Assembly (NCBI GenBank): GCA_027450125.1
Contig: DAIDKG010000113.1
Span: 1-8,491 of the forward strand
Length of the DNA: 8,491 nucleotides
Source of the DNA: Bordetella sp.
GTDB taxonomy: Bacteria; Pseudomonadota; Gammaproteobacteria; Burkholderiales; Burkholderiaceae_B
Reading direction: 5' to 3'
Below the pieces are notes generated by a model. That model was not told the DNA's origin and ran no database searches. It worked only from the letters and a program-made list of their open reading frames with translations. Made by a program: the position numbers and the translations under genes. This document shows, in pieces, positions 1-6,084 of the stretch. Position 1 is the stretch's first letter; each line of letters opens with the position of its first letter.

Positions 1-652
1 TGGCCAGCAGCGCGGCCAGCCGCGCCCAGCCGCGCGCGCGGCCGGCGATGGGGTCCTCGGTGCGCCAGGCCAGCATGACCGCGCCGTGCATGACCAGCAA
101 GGCCACGCTCAGCACGCCCGACAACAGCGCGAAAGGCGTGAAGAGCTGATAGAACATGCCGGTGTATACCGGCCGCATGGTGTCAGGGTCCAGGCCGTGC
201 GGCACGCCCAGAATGACGTTGCCCATGGCCACGCCGCACACCAGCGCGATCACCACGCCCGAAAAGCACAGCACGCCGTCCCAGGTGTTGCGCCAGGCGG
301 TACCCTCGAACTTGCTGCGGTACTTGAACCCCACGGGGCGCAGGATCAGCGCCAGCAGAATCAGCATCATGGCCAGGTAGAAGCCCGAGAACGAGGCCGC
401 GTACAGCATGGGCCAGGCGGCAAAGATGGCGCCGCCCGCCGTGATCAGCCATACCTGGTTGCCTTCCCATACGGGGCCCACCACATTGATGACCACGCGC
501 CGCTCGGCATCGGTCTTGCCCACCAGCGGCAGCAGCGCCGCGACGCCGGCGTCGAAGCCGTCCATGACCGCGAAGCCGATCAGCAGGGCGCCCAGGAGCA
601 CCCACCAGATGACACGCAGCGTGGCATAGTCCAGGGGAATCAGGTTTTCCAT
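1..652 (-). CDS. cydB: Cytochrome bd ubiquinol oxidase subunit II (CydB), N-terminal part, cut by window edge
   Basis: CydB is the second integral membrane subunit of cytochrome bd quinol oxidase, which reduces O2 to water with electrons from quinol and works at low oxygen tension. Reading from the ATG at 652 gives 217 codons plus one base before the left edge, with no stop; the family is about 380 residues, so a little over half is visible. It opens with MENLIPLDYATLRVIWWVLL, followed by the DGFD motif (residues 31-34), GNQVWLITAGG (64-74), FAAWPMLYAASFSGFY (77-92) and RPVGFKYRSK (105-114), all close to E. coli CydB. Hydrophobic membrane spans alternate with short loops. The start is supported by an AAGGGAG Shine-Dalgarno at 666-660. 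It follows the cydA stop by 17 nt, so the two are co-transcribed. A small CydX subunit gene, if present, would lie outside the window. Confidence 0.96.
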   Translation of the reverse strand, partial: MENLIPLDYATLRVIWWVLLGALLIGFAVMDGFDAGVAALLPLVGKTDAERRVVINVVGPVWEGNQVWLITAGGAIFAAWPMLYAASFSGFYLAMMLILLALILRPVGFKYRSKFEGTAWRNTWDGVLCFSGVVIALVCGVAMGNVILGVPHGLDPDTMRPVYTGMFYQLFTPFALLSGVLSVALLVMHGAVMLAWRTEDPIAGRARGWARLAALLA

Positions 653-659
653 CTTCTAT

Positions 660-666
660 CTCCCTT
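660..666 (-). promoter_or_regulatory. Ribosome binding site of cydB
   Basis: AAGGGAG on the minus strand, 7 nt before the cydB ATG at 652. It lies in the 17-nt gap after the cydA stop and fixes the cydB start. It is one of the few clear Shine-Dalgarno sequences in the window. Confidence 0.75.
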
Positions 667-669
667 TGC

Positions 670-2244
670 TCAGGCTTCCAGCGCCGCGTTGACGGCACCC
701 AGGTCCTTGCCGGCCAGGGGCAGCGTGCCGCCCTTGGGACCTGTCTTGATGGCATGCAGCATGACCTTGACGCCGACGATGAACAGCACGGTGTAGAGCA
801 CGACGAAGATGCTAAGCGTGCTGGCCACATCGAGCAGCGACAGGCCGGAGGCCGCGTAATAGGTCGGCAACACGCCCTCGATGACCCAGGGCTGGCGGCC
901 GGCCTCGGCCACGAACCAGCCCGACTCGATCGCGATCCAGGGCAGCGGCAGGCTCCACAGCGCGATCTTGAGCAGGAGCGGGCTGTGCGCCAGCTTGTCC
1001 TTGGACGCCAGCCAGAATCCCACGGCGAAGAACAGGATCAGGTAGATGCCCACGCCCACCATGAGGCGGAACACGAAGAACAGCGGCATCACCGACGGCA
1101 CGGTATCCCATGCCGCCTGCGCGATCTGCGCATCGGTGGCCTTGGACACATCGGGCTGGTAGCGCTTGACCAGCAGGCCGTAGCCCAGGTCCTTCCAGTT
1201 GCCCGCGAACGCCTTGCGCGCCTGCTCGTCCTTGGGATCGGCGCGAATGCGCTGCAGATCCTCATAGGCCGTGATCCCCGAGCGGATTCGCACTTCGGCG
1301 CGCTTGACCAGGTCGTTGATGCCCAGCAGCGGCTGGGTCAGCGAACGCGTGCCGATCAGGCCCATCACGTAGGGGATGTGGATGGCGAAGTCGTTCTTGT
1401 GCTTGGCCTGGTCGGGCCAGGCCAGCAGGTTGAAGCTGGCCGGAGCCGGCTCTGTCTCCCACATCGACTCCATGGCGGCGATCTTCATTTGCTGGTGCTC
1501 GCCGGTGAGATAGCCGCTCTCGTCGCCCAGCACCACCACCGACAGCGAGGCCGCCAGGCCGAAGCTGGCCGCGACCACCATGGAACGCTTGGCCAGCTCG
1601 ATGTGCCGCCCCTTGAGCAGGAACCAGGCGCTGATCGACATGATGAACATGGCGCCCAGCACATAGCCTGCGCTGACCGTATGCACGAATTTGGCCTGCG
1701 CCACCGGATTGAACAGCACGGCGGCGAAATCGGTCATTTCCATGCGCATGGTGTCGGGGTTGAACACCGCGCCGACCGGGTTCTGCATCCAGCCGTTGGC
1801 GATCAGGATCCACAGCGCCGACAGATTGGTGCCCAGGGCCGTGAGCCAGGTCACCGTCAGATGGCCCACCTTGCTCAGCCGGTTCCAGCCGAAGAAGAAC
1901 AGGCCGACGAACGTGGCTTCCAGGAAGAACGCGGACAGGCCTTCGAGCGCGAGCGGCGCGCCGAAGATGTCGCCCACGTAGTGGCTGTAGTAGGACCAGT
2001 TCATGCCGAACTGGAATTCCATGACCACGCCGGTCGCCACGCCCAGGGCGAAGTTGATGCCAAAGAGCGTGCCCCAGAACATCGTCATGCGCTTCCAGAT
2101 GGGCTTGCCCGTCATGACATACACGCTCTCCATGATGGCCAGCAGGAAGGACAGGCCCAGCGTGAGGGGAACAAAAAGAAAATGATAGAGCGCGGTCGCG
2201 GCGAACTGCAGCCGGGACAGGGTGACAACATCGATGTCGATCAT
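670..2244 (-). CDS. cydA: Cytochrome bd ubiquinol oxidase subunit I (CydA)
   Basis: CydA is the catalytic subunit of cytochrome bd oxidase. It sits in the inner membrane, carries hemes b558, b595 and d, and oxidises quinol on the periplasmic side. The 524 residues match the E. coli length (522) and align with an offset of two. His21 corresponds to the known heme ligand H19. His188 and Met395 correspond to the heme b558 ligands H186 and M393. Glu101, Glu109 and Glu447 correspond to E99, E107 and E445. Lys254 and Glu259 correspond to the Q-loop residues K252 and E257. The GRQPW signature is at 449-453. The full-length Q-loop region (about 250-380) makes this the long, E. coli-like type. The start has AGGAG at 2255-2251 with a 6-nt spacer. 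The gene lies 44 nt after the GbsR-type regulator and 17 nt before cydB, so the three look like one operon. All heme and quinol residues I checked are present. Confidence 0.98.
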   Translation of the reverse strand: MIDIDVVTLSRLQFAATALYHFLFVPLTLGLSFLLAIMESVYVMTGKPIWKRMTMFWGTLFGINFALGVATGVVMEFQFGMNWSYYSHYVGDIFGAPLALEGLSAFFLEATFVGLFFFGWNRLSKVGHLTVTWLTALGTNLSALWILIANGWMQNPVGAVFNPDTMRMEMTDFAAVLFNPVAQAKFVHTVSAGYVLGAMFIMSISAWFLLKGRHIELAKRSMVVAASFGLAASLSVVVLGDESGYLTGEHQQMKIAAMESMWETEPAPASFNLLAWPDQAKHKNDFAIHIPYVMGLIGTRSLTQPLLGINDLVKRAEVRIRSGITAYEDLQRIRADPKDEQARKAFAGNWKDLGYGLLVKRYQPDVSKATDAQIAQAAWDTVPSVMPLFFVFRLMVGVGIYLILFFAVGFWLASKDKLAHSPLLLKIALWSLPLPWIAIESGWFVAEAGRQPWVIEGVLPTYYAASGLSLLDVASTLSIFVVLYTVLFIVGVKVMLHAIKTGPKGGTLPLAGKDLGAVNAALEA

Positions 2245-2250
2245 GCGAGT

Positions 2251-2255
2251 CTCCT
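2251..2255 (-). promoter_or_regulatory. Ribosome binding site of cydA
   Basis: AGGAG on the minus strand, 6 nt before the cydA ATG at 2244. It lies in the 44-nt gap between the regulator stop and cydA. I see no convincing separate promoter in that gap, so cydA most likely depends on the promoter upstream of the regulator. Confidence 0.75.
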
Positions 2256-2288
2256 AGAACTCCTTGAAGACGAAACGCCTGCATCCGG

Positions 2289-2834
2289 TTATTCGCGGAC
2301 GCGCAGCCTCCCGGCAAACTGCAGTACTTTCTGCACGCGCGAGCCCAGTTTCATCAGACGCCGCAGCGTCTCGGGGGGCAGGCGTTGCACCTCATCGAAC
2401 CAGCCGGTGGACAGCTCGATGAGTTCCAGCATTTCTCGCATGCGCTGCTGGGCGTAGACCTCGGATTCGCCCGCGGGCGGCTCCATCAAAGTATCGCGCA
2501 ACAGCGTCATGGTGGGATCGATTTCGCGCTTGCGCTTTTCCTCGGCCAGAACGCGGAATATCTCCCATACATCTCCGGGGGTCTCGAAGTAATCCCGCCG
2601 GTCACCCACGCGGCGCGCCGTCTTGACCAGCCGCCACGATTGCAATTCCTTCAGGCTCATGCTGACGTTGGAGCGCGACACGGCCAGCGTCTCGGCGATA
2701 TCGTCGGCGCACAGCGCCTGGGGCGCCAGGAACAACAGCGCGTAGATCTGCCCCACCGTGCGATTCACGCCCCAGCGGCTGCCCATTTCGCCGAAATGCA
2801 CGATGAAACGCTCGGCCTGCGGGGTTATCGTCAT
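2289..2834 (-). CDS. GbsR/MarR-family winged-helix transcriptional regulator, first gene of the cydAB operon
   Basis: A 181-residue DNA-binding protein of the GbsR/MarR type. The N-terminal stretch FGEMGSRWGVNRTVGQIYALLF (14-35), in which the WGVNRTVGQIYALL core is typical of GbsR proteins, is followed by a helix-turn-helix (about 41-68). Its likely recognition helix is around SRSNVSMSLKEL (53-64), and a basic wing follows at RRVGDRRDYFE (74-84). The C-terminal half (about 90-175) is helical and charged, suited to dimerisation. There is one cysteine (Cys42). The start is firm on its upstream side, because an in-frame TAA lies two codons before the ATG. The Shine-Dalgarno is weak (GAAAG too far upstream). 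The gene is 44 nt before cydA on the same strand, and a near-perfect inverted repeat covers its own -10 box. I infer an autoregulator that also controls cydAB. Characterised GbsR proteins respond to choline or osmolytes; the signal sensed here is unknown. Confidence 0.9.
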   Translation of the reverse strand: MTITPQAERFIVHFGEMGSRWGVNRTVGQIYALLFLAPQALCADDIAETLAVSRSNVSMSLKELQSWRLVKTARRVGDRRDYFETPGDVWEIFRVLAEEKRKREIDPTMTLLRDTLMEPPAGESEVYAQQRMREMLELIELSTGWFDEVQRLPPETLRRLMKLGSRVQKVLQFAGRLRVRE

Positions 2835-2847
2835 TTGTTACAGTACT

Positions 2848-2872
2848 TTCAATAATTTCTGAAATTATAGAA
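2848..2872. promoter_or_regulatory. Candidate operator: 25-bp AT-rich inverted repeat
   Basis: The arms are TTCAATAATTTC (2848-2859) and GAAATTATAGAA (2861-2872) around a single central T at 2860. Eleven of twelve pairs are complementary, and the inner 17 bp (2852-2868) are perfect. It is strikingly AT-rich against GC-rich surroundings and covers the predicted -10 box and start point of the regulator-cydAB promoter. This is the geometry of a repressor site for a dimeric winged-helix protein. The regulator encoded 14 bp downstream is the natural candidate to bind it; that is inference. Confidence 0.65.
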
Positions 2873-2892
2873 CCCAAAGCAACAAGGCGCAA
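2864..2892 (-). promoter_or_regulatory. Predicted sigma-70 promoter of the regulator-cydA-cydB operon
   Basis: On the minus strand a perfect TATAAT (2869-2864) is preceded by a 17-bp spacer and TTGCGC (2892-2887), which matches three of six bases of the consensus -35. Transcription would begin near 2857, giving a leader of about 23 nt before the ATG at 2834. The weak -35 suggests that an activator may help. The -10 lies inside the inverted repeat at 2848-2872, so a protein bound there would block polymerase. Confidence 0.6.
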
Positions 2893-2902
2893 CGGCATTA
2901 AA

Positions 2903-2961
2903 CGCCATATCGATGGCAGTGTTATTGACCTATGACAAAGAAAGTCAAAATGCGCCATATC
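2903..2961. repeat. Pair of 9-bp direct repeats (CGCCATATC) 50 bp apart
   Basis: CGCCATATC occurs at 2903-2911 and 2953-2961, exactly 50 bp apart start to start, about five helical turns. The first copy also forms a short inverted repeat, GCCAT-ATCG-ATGGC (2904-2917). The copies flank the possible FNR-type box. They could be two sites for one regulator on the same DNA face, or chance. Confidence 0.3.
2925..2938. promoter_or_regulatory. Possible degenerate FNR/ANR-type box
   Basis: TTGACCTATGACAA has the two-half-site layout of the FNR consensus TTGAT-N4-ATCAA and matches seven of ten fixed bases. Its centre is roughly 72-75 bp upstream of the predicted start point, near the distances used by class I activators. 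An oxygen-responsive activator would make sense for a bd oxidase, and the promoter has a weak -35. The match is partial and may be chance. Confidence 0.25.
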
Positions 2962-3007
2962 CTCCCGAGCCGGTAAGGACTGCCGTAACCGGGGGCGGGA
3001 GCGGGAC

Positions 3008-3050
3008 CCGACCGCATCCGACGGTCGACCGCGTCTGGCCGACCGCATCC
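3008..3050. repeat. Short iterated repeat in the purT-regulator intergenic region
   Basis: CCGACCGCATCC occurs at 3008-3019 and 3039-3050 (31-bp period). A degenerate copy, TCGACCGCGTCT, lies between them at 3025-3036. This part of the 270-bp gap is GC-rich and I see no gene in it. The repeats may be remnants of a local duplication; no function can be assigned. Confidence 0.4.
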
Positions 3051-3054
3051 AACC

Positions 3055-3089
3055 TAGCGGCTCTCGCCGAGCGGCGCTAGAGGAGCGCC
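3055..3089 (-). terminator. Hairpin-forming sequence after purT, possible weak terminator
   Basis: Two mutually exclusive stems follow the purT stop. One is GGCGCT/AGCGCC (3073-3078 with 3084-3089, 5-nt loop). The other is TAGCGGCTC/GAGC-gg-CGCTA (3055-3063 with 3069-3079, 5-nt loop and 2-nt bulge). Neither is followed by a U-run on the minus strand, so a classical intrinsic terminator is not supported. Termination could need Rho, or purT could partly read into the regulator-cydAB operon. Confidence 0.3.
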
Positions 3090-3092
3090 ATC

Positions 3093-3119
3093 AGCCGTGC
3101 GCCACTAGCCGTGCGCCAC
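3093..3119. repeat. Tandem 13-bp repeat (14-bp period) spanning the purT stop codon
   Basis: AGCCGTGCGCCAC occurs at 3093-3105 and 3107-3119, separated by one base. On the minus strand it reads as the last codons of purT plus the stop, followed by a second copy ending in another stop (TGA). With one copy the protein would have the same C-terminus (VAHG), ended by TGA instead of TAG. It looks like a recent slippage duplication neutral for the protein. Confidence 0.7.
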
Positions 3120-4325
3120 GACCCGCACCGCCGAGGACACGCGCAGCGCCTTGGCGCGGGCCTGCTCCACGTCCGCTGCCGTCGCCAGGCCCACGCCCAT
3201 GCGCCGCTTGACGAAGGATTCGGGCTTGCCGAAGAGGCGGATATCCGTGCCCGGCTCGGCCAGTGCCCGGGCCACGTCGTGGAAGCTCACGCCTCGCCCG
3301 TCGACGCCGCCGTAGATGACGCTGGAGGCGCCCGGCTCGCGCAGCGACGTGTCTACCGGCAGGCCCAGCAAGGCGCGGGCGTGCAGCTCGAATTCGTTCT
3401 GGACCTGGCTGATCAGGGTGACCATGCCGGTGTCGTGCGGGCGCGGACTGACCTCGGAGAACCAGACCTGATCGCCCGCCACGAAAAGCTCCACGCCGAA
3501 CAGGCCCAGGCCGCCCAGCTGTGCGGTGACGGCCAGCGCGATCTCGCGCGAGCGCGCCAGGGCAGCCGGCGCCATGGGCTGCGGCTGCCAGCTCTCGACG
3601 TAGTCGCCGTCTACCTGCCGGTGGCCTATGGGTTCGCAGAAGCGGGTTTCGATCTGCCCGGACGCCCCGCGGGCGCGCACCGTGAGCAGCGTGATCTCGT
3701 ATTCGAAATCGATGAATCCCTCGACGATGGCGCGCCCGCCTCCCACCCTGCCGCCCTCCTGGGCGTAGCGCCAGGCCGCGGCGATGCCGGCTTCGTCGCG
3801 GATCACCGACTGGCCCTTGCCCGAGGAGGACATGACCGGCTTGATGACGCAGGGAAAGCCGATGCCGCCCGCGATGGCCGCGCGCAGCTCGGGCTCGCTG
3901 TCGACGAACTTGTAGGGCGAGGTGGGCAGGCCCAGGGTTTCGGCCGCGAGCCGGCGTATGCCTTCACGGTTCATGGTGAGCTGGGCGGCCCGGGCCGTGG
4001 GCGTGACGCGAACCAGGCCCTGCGCCTCGAGCTCGACCAGCAGGTCGGTGGCAATGGCCTCGATCTCGGGCACGATGACGTGCGGCCGCTCGGCCTCGAT
4101 GATCCGGCGCAGGGCCTGGGCGTCGGTCATGGGCACCACGTGGGCGCGGTGCGCGACCTGGTGCCCCGGCGCGTCGGCATAGCGGTCCACCGCGATGACC
4201 TCCACTCCCAGGCGCTGCAGGGCAATGATCACCTCCTTGCCCAGCTCGCCCGAACCCAGCAGCATGACTCGGATGGCGGAAGGGGACAGCGGGGTGCCGA
4301 GCACCGGGGCGGGGAAGTCGGTCAT
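3105..4325 (-). CDS. purT: Formate-dependent phosphoribosylglycinamide formyltransferase (PurT, GAR transformylase 2)
   Basis: PurT is a cytoplasmic ATP-grasp enzyme that makes formyl-GAR from GAR, formate and ATP, the third step of purine synthesis, without the folate cofactor used by PurN. The 406 residues follow E. coli PurT (392) throughout. A Rossmann-like N-terminal domain contains GSGELGKE (24-31) and DRYADAP (47-53), followed by PEIEAIATD (86-94) and MNREGIR (118-124). The ATP-binding loop SSSGKGQ is at 166-172, VEG at 201-203, and ESWQPQ at 244-249. Glu279 and Glu291 (in [13 protein letters not shown]) correspond to the metal ligands E267 and E279. Extra length comes from about seven N-terminal residues and small insertions, one near 218-226. 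The ATG at 4325 puts the family's conserved start in place, but no clear Shine-Dalgarno precedes it. It is transcribed alone, divergent from kdsD, with no functional link to its neighbours. Confidence 0.97.
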   Translation of the reverse strand: MTDFPAPVLGTPLSPSAIRVMLLGSGELGKEVIIALQRLGVEVIAVDRYADAPGHQVAHRAHVVPMTDAQALRRIIEAERPHVIVPEIEAIATDLLVELEAQGLVRVTPTARAAQLTMNREGIRRLAAETLGLPTSPYKFVDSEPELRAAIAGGIGFPCVIKPVMSSSGKGQSVIRDEAGIAAAWRYAQEGGRVGGGRAIVEGFIDFEYEITLLTVRARGASGQIETRFCEPIGHRQVDGDYVESWQPQPMAPAALARSREIALAVTAQLGGLGLFGVELFVAGDQVWFSEVSPRPHDTGMVTLISQVQNEFELHARALLGLPVDTSLREPGASSVIYGGVDGRGVSFHDVARALAEPGTDIRLFGKPESFVKRRMGVGLATAADVEQARAKALRVSSAVRVVAHG

Positions 4326-4446
4326 GAACGGAAATCGGGGAAAAGACGGCAGAAGAAACCGGATGAAACGGGCGTGGAAATCCGCGCCAGGATGCCATAG
4401 CCCCCGGCGGGCGGCAACCGCGGGCGGAAAATCCTTGCGGTACGAT

Positions 4447-4458
4447 TAAAATCTCCCG
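4447..4458 (+). promoter_or_regulatory. Possible -10 element directly upstream of kdsD
   Basis: TAAAAT at 4447-4452 matches five of six bases of TATAAT and ends six bases before the kdsD ATG, so transcription could begin at or next to the start codon. No good -35 is seen at 16-18 bp upstream, and no Shine-Dalgarno lies between it and the ATG. The 133-bp divergent gap with purT (4326-4458) otherwise shows only GC-rich sequence with short stems; no clear purT promoter was found. Confidence 0.35.
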
Positions 4459-5442
4459 ATGCCCGATCAATTCTCCCCCGACCAGGCCCTCGCTTCGGCC
4501 CGCCGCACGCTGCAGACCGAGGCCCAGGGGCTGCAGGATCTCTCCGCCCGCCTGGACGGCAGTTTCGGCGCCGCCGTGCGCCTGCTGCTGGAATGCCGCG
4601 GCCGCGTGGTCGTCAGCGGCCTGGGCAAGACCGGCCACATCGCCCGCAAGATCGCCGCGACCCTGGCTTCCACCGGCACGCCGGCCTTTTTCGTGCATGC
4701 CGCCGAAGCAGTGCATGGCGACCTGGGCATGATCACCGCCGGCGATGTGCTGACCGCCCTGTCCTACTCCGGCACGGGCGCCGAACTGCTCACCATCGTG
4801 CCCGTGGTGCGCCGCATGGGCGCGCGCCTCATCTCAATTACCGGCAACCCCGCGTCCGACCTGGCCCGGCTGGCCGACGTTCACCTGGACGCCAGCGTCG
4901 CCCAGGAAGCCTGCCCCCTCAGCCTGGCCCCCACGGCCAGCACCACCGCCTCACTGGCGCTGGGCGACGCCCTGGCAGTGGCCTGCATGGAGGCGCGCGG
5001 CTTCGGCAAGGAAGACTTCGCCCGCTCTCACCCTGGCGGCGCGCTGGGCAGACGCCTGCTGACCCACGTGCGCGACGTCATGCGCCAAGGCCAGGACCTG
5101 CCTACCGTGCAGGAAAATGCGCCGCTGTTTCGCGCGCTCGAAGAAATCTCCGCCAAGCGCATGGGCATGACCGCCGTGGTCGACGCGGCCCACCGCCCGG
5201 TCGGCATCTTCACCGACGGCGACCTGCGCCGCCTGATCGAACGCCAGGGCGACGTACGCGGCCTGGCGGTCGCCGCCGGCATGTCGCGCAACCCCCGCTC
5301 CATCGGCCCCGACGCGCTGGCCGCCGAGGCCGCGCAAATCATGGACACCCTCAGGCTGAACCAGATGCTGGTCGTCGATGCGCAGGGCGTGCTGCTGGGC
5401 GCGCTGCACATCCACGATCTCATGGCAGCCAAGGTGGTCTGA
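4459..5442 (+). CDS. kdsD: D-arabinose 5-phosphate isomerase (KdsD; KpsF/GutQ family)
   Basis: KdsD interconverts ribulose 5-phosphate and arabinose 5-phosphate in the cytoplasm, the first committed step towards Kdo, the inner-core sugar of LPS. The 327 residues match E. coli KdsD (328). An SIS sugar-isomerase domain (about 35-180) has GLGKTGHIARK (54-64), EAVHGDLGM (83-91) and SYSGTGAE (102-109). The linker SHPGGALGRRLL (190-201) leads into two CBS domains (about 205-265 and 270-325), with FTDGDLRR at 251-258. Lys57, Glu109, Glu150 and His191 correspond to the catalytic-site residues K59, E111, E152 and H193. The start at 4459 gives the expected length, but no Shine-Dalgarno is visible. It is the first gene of the kdsD-kdsC-lptCAB operon; kdsC follows after 17 nt. 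The CBS pair and LPS-operon context favour KdsD over the related GutQ. Confidence 0.97.
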   Translation: MPDQFSPDQALASARRTLQTEAQGLQDLSARLDGSFGAAVRLLLECRGRVVVSGLGKTGHIARKIAATLASTGTPAFFVHAAEAVHGDLGMITAGDVLTALSYSGTGAELLTIVPVVRRMGARLISITGNPASDLARLADVHLDASVAQEACPLSLAPTASTTASLALGDALAVACMEARGFGKEDFARSHPGGALGRRLLTHVRDVMRQGQDLPTVQENAPLFRALEEISAKRMGMTAVVDAAHRPVGIFTDGDLRRLIERQGDVRGLAVAAGMSRNPRSIGPDALAAEAAQIMDTLRLNQMLVVDAQGVLLGALHIHDLMAAKVV

Positions 5443-5459
5443 TCCGACAGGCCCAACCC

Positions 5460-6077
5460 ATGCCCGATTCCTACATGGATTCCCCCATCAAACTCGTCCA
5501 CCCTGCCGAAGCGCTGGTGCTGGCCCGCGTGGCACCCGTCGTGCGCGAGCGCGCCGCCGCGGTGCGCCTGATGGTTTTCGACGTCGACGGCGTGCTCACC
5601 GACGGCAGCCTTTACTACGGCGACACCGGCGAGACGCTCAAGCGCTTCCATGTCCTGGACGGCCACGGCCTGAAGCTGCTGACCCAAAGCGGCGTGAAAG
5701 TGGCGCTGGTCACGGGCCGCTCCAGCCTCATCGTCTCCCGTCGCGCCGCCGAACTGGGCATCGCCGATGTGCGGCAGGATGTACGCGACAAGAGCGCGGT
5801 CCTGACCGAACTGGCGCAGCGCCACGGCATCCCCCTCAACGAAACCGGCTTCATGGGCGATGACCTCATCGACCTTCCCGCCATGCAGCGCGCCGGCTTC
5901 GCCGCCAGCGTGCCCAATGCGCCCGACTACGTCGCGCAATCAGCGCACTGGGTGGCTTCGCGCCAGGGCGGCAACGGCGCGGCGCGCGAGTGCTGCGACC
6001 TGCTGCTTGCCGCGCGCGGCCGGCTGGGAGCCTACCTGATGGCGCAGCCGCTGTTCGGTGACGGTGTCATCCAGTAG
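5460..6077 (+). CDS. kdsC: 3-deoxy-D-manno-octulosonate 8-phosphate phosphatase (KdsC)
   Basis: KdsC removes phosphate from Kdo 8-phosphate to give free Kdo, which KdsB then activates for LPS assembly. It is a cytoplasmic HAD-superfamily enzyme. The 205 residues contain the HAD motifs in order. Motif I is FDVDGVLTDG (40-49), with the nucleophile Asp41 and acid-base Asp43. Motif II is VTGR (84-87), with Thr85 as the conserved residue. Motif III is Lys111, and motif IV is MGDDLID (132-138). The C-terminal GGNGAARE (170-177) is typical of KdsC, which forms tetramers. The N-terminus is about 15-20 residues longer than in E. coli (188 aa). The ATG at 5460 is preceded by a weak GACAGG; the ATG at 5475 is a possible alternative with no better signal. 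It lies 17 nt after kdsD and 7 nt before lptC. The same reading frame is open far upstream, but that part is a shadow of kdsD. Confidence 0.96.
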   Translation: MPDSYMDSPIKLVHPAEALVLARVAPVVRERAAAVRLMVFDVDGVLTDGSLYYGDTGETLKRFHVLDGHGLKLLTQSGVKVALVTGRSSLIVSRRAAELGIADVRQDVRDKSAVLTELAQRHGIPLNETGFMGDDLIDLPAMQRAGFAASVPNAPDYVAQSAHWVASRQGGNGAARECCDLLLAARGRLGAYLMAQPLFGDGVIQ

Positions 6078-6084
6078 AACCGCC

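Noticed and set aside
183..830. Minus-strand frame of 215 codons over the cydB start
   Set aside because: Out of frame with both cydA and cydB; the conserved CydB frame covers the same DNA from 652 leftwards.
754..2457. Long plus-strand open frame of 567 codons opposite cydA
   Set aside because: It is antisense to a fully conserved cydA; the product is rich in His, Gln, Arg and Asp, typical of an antisense shadow in GC-rich DNA.
2602..3048. Minus-strand open frame starting upstream of the regulator, with GGAGG near an internal ATG at 2958
   Set aside because: The GGAGG is only two bases from that ATG, and most of the frame is the out-of-frame shadow of the regulator gene with Arg/Gly/Pro-rich shadow composition.
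3111..4400. Plus-strand open frame of 429 codons opposite purT
   Set aside because: Antisense shadow of purT, with His/Arg/Gly-rich composition and no recognisable motif.
4401..4427. GC-rich short stems in the purT-kdsD gap as a riboswitch or terminator
   Set aside because: The stems are only four to five pairs with no conserved core or U-run; nothing beyond base composition supports a regulatory RNA.
4593..5459. Long upstream in-frame extension of kdsC
   Set aside because: This stretch is Arg/Pro/Gly-rich and overlaps kdsD in another frame; the true kdsC begins near 5460.
6058..6084. GTG start for lptC at 6058
   Set aside because: It would add nine polar residues before the membrane helix and overlap kdsC; the ATG at 6085 gives the usual short N-terminus.
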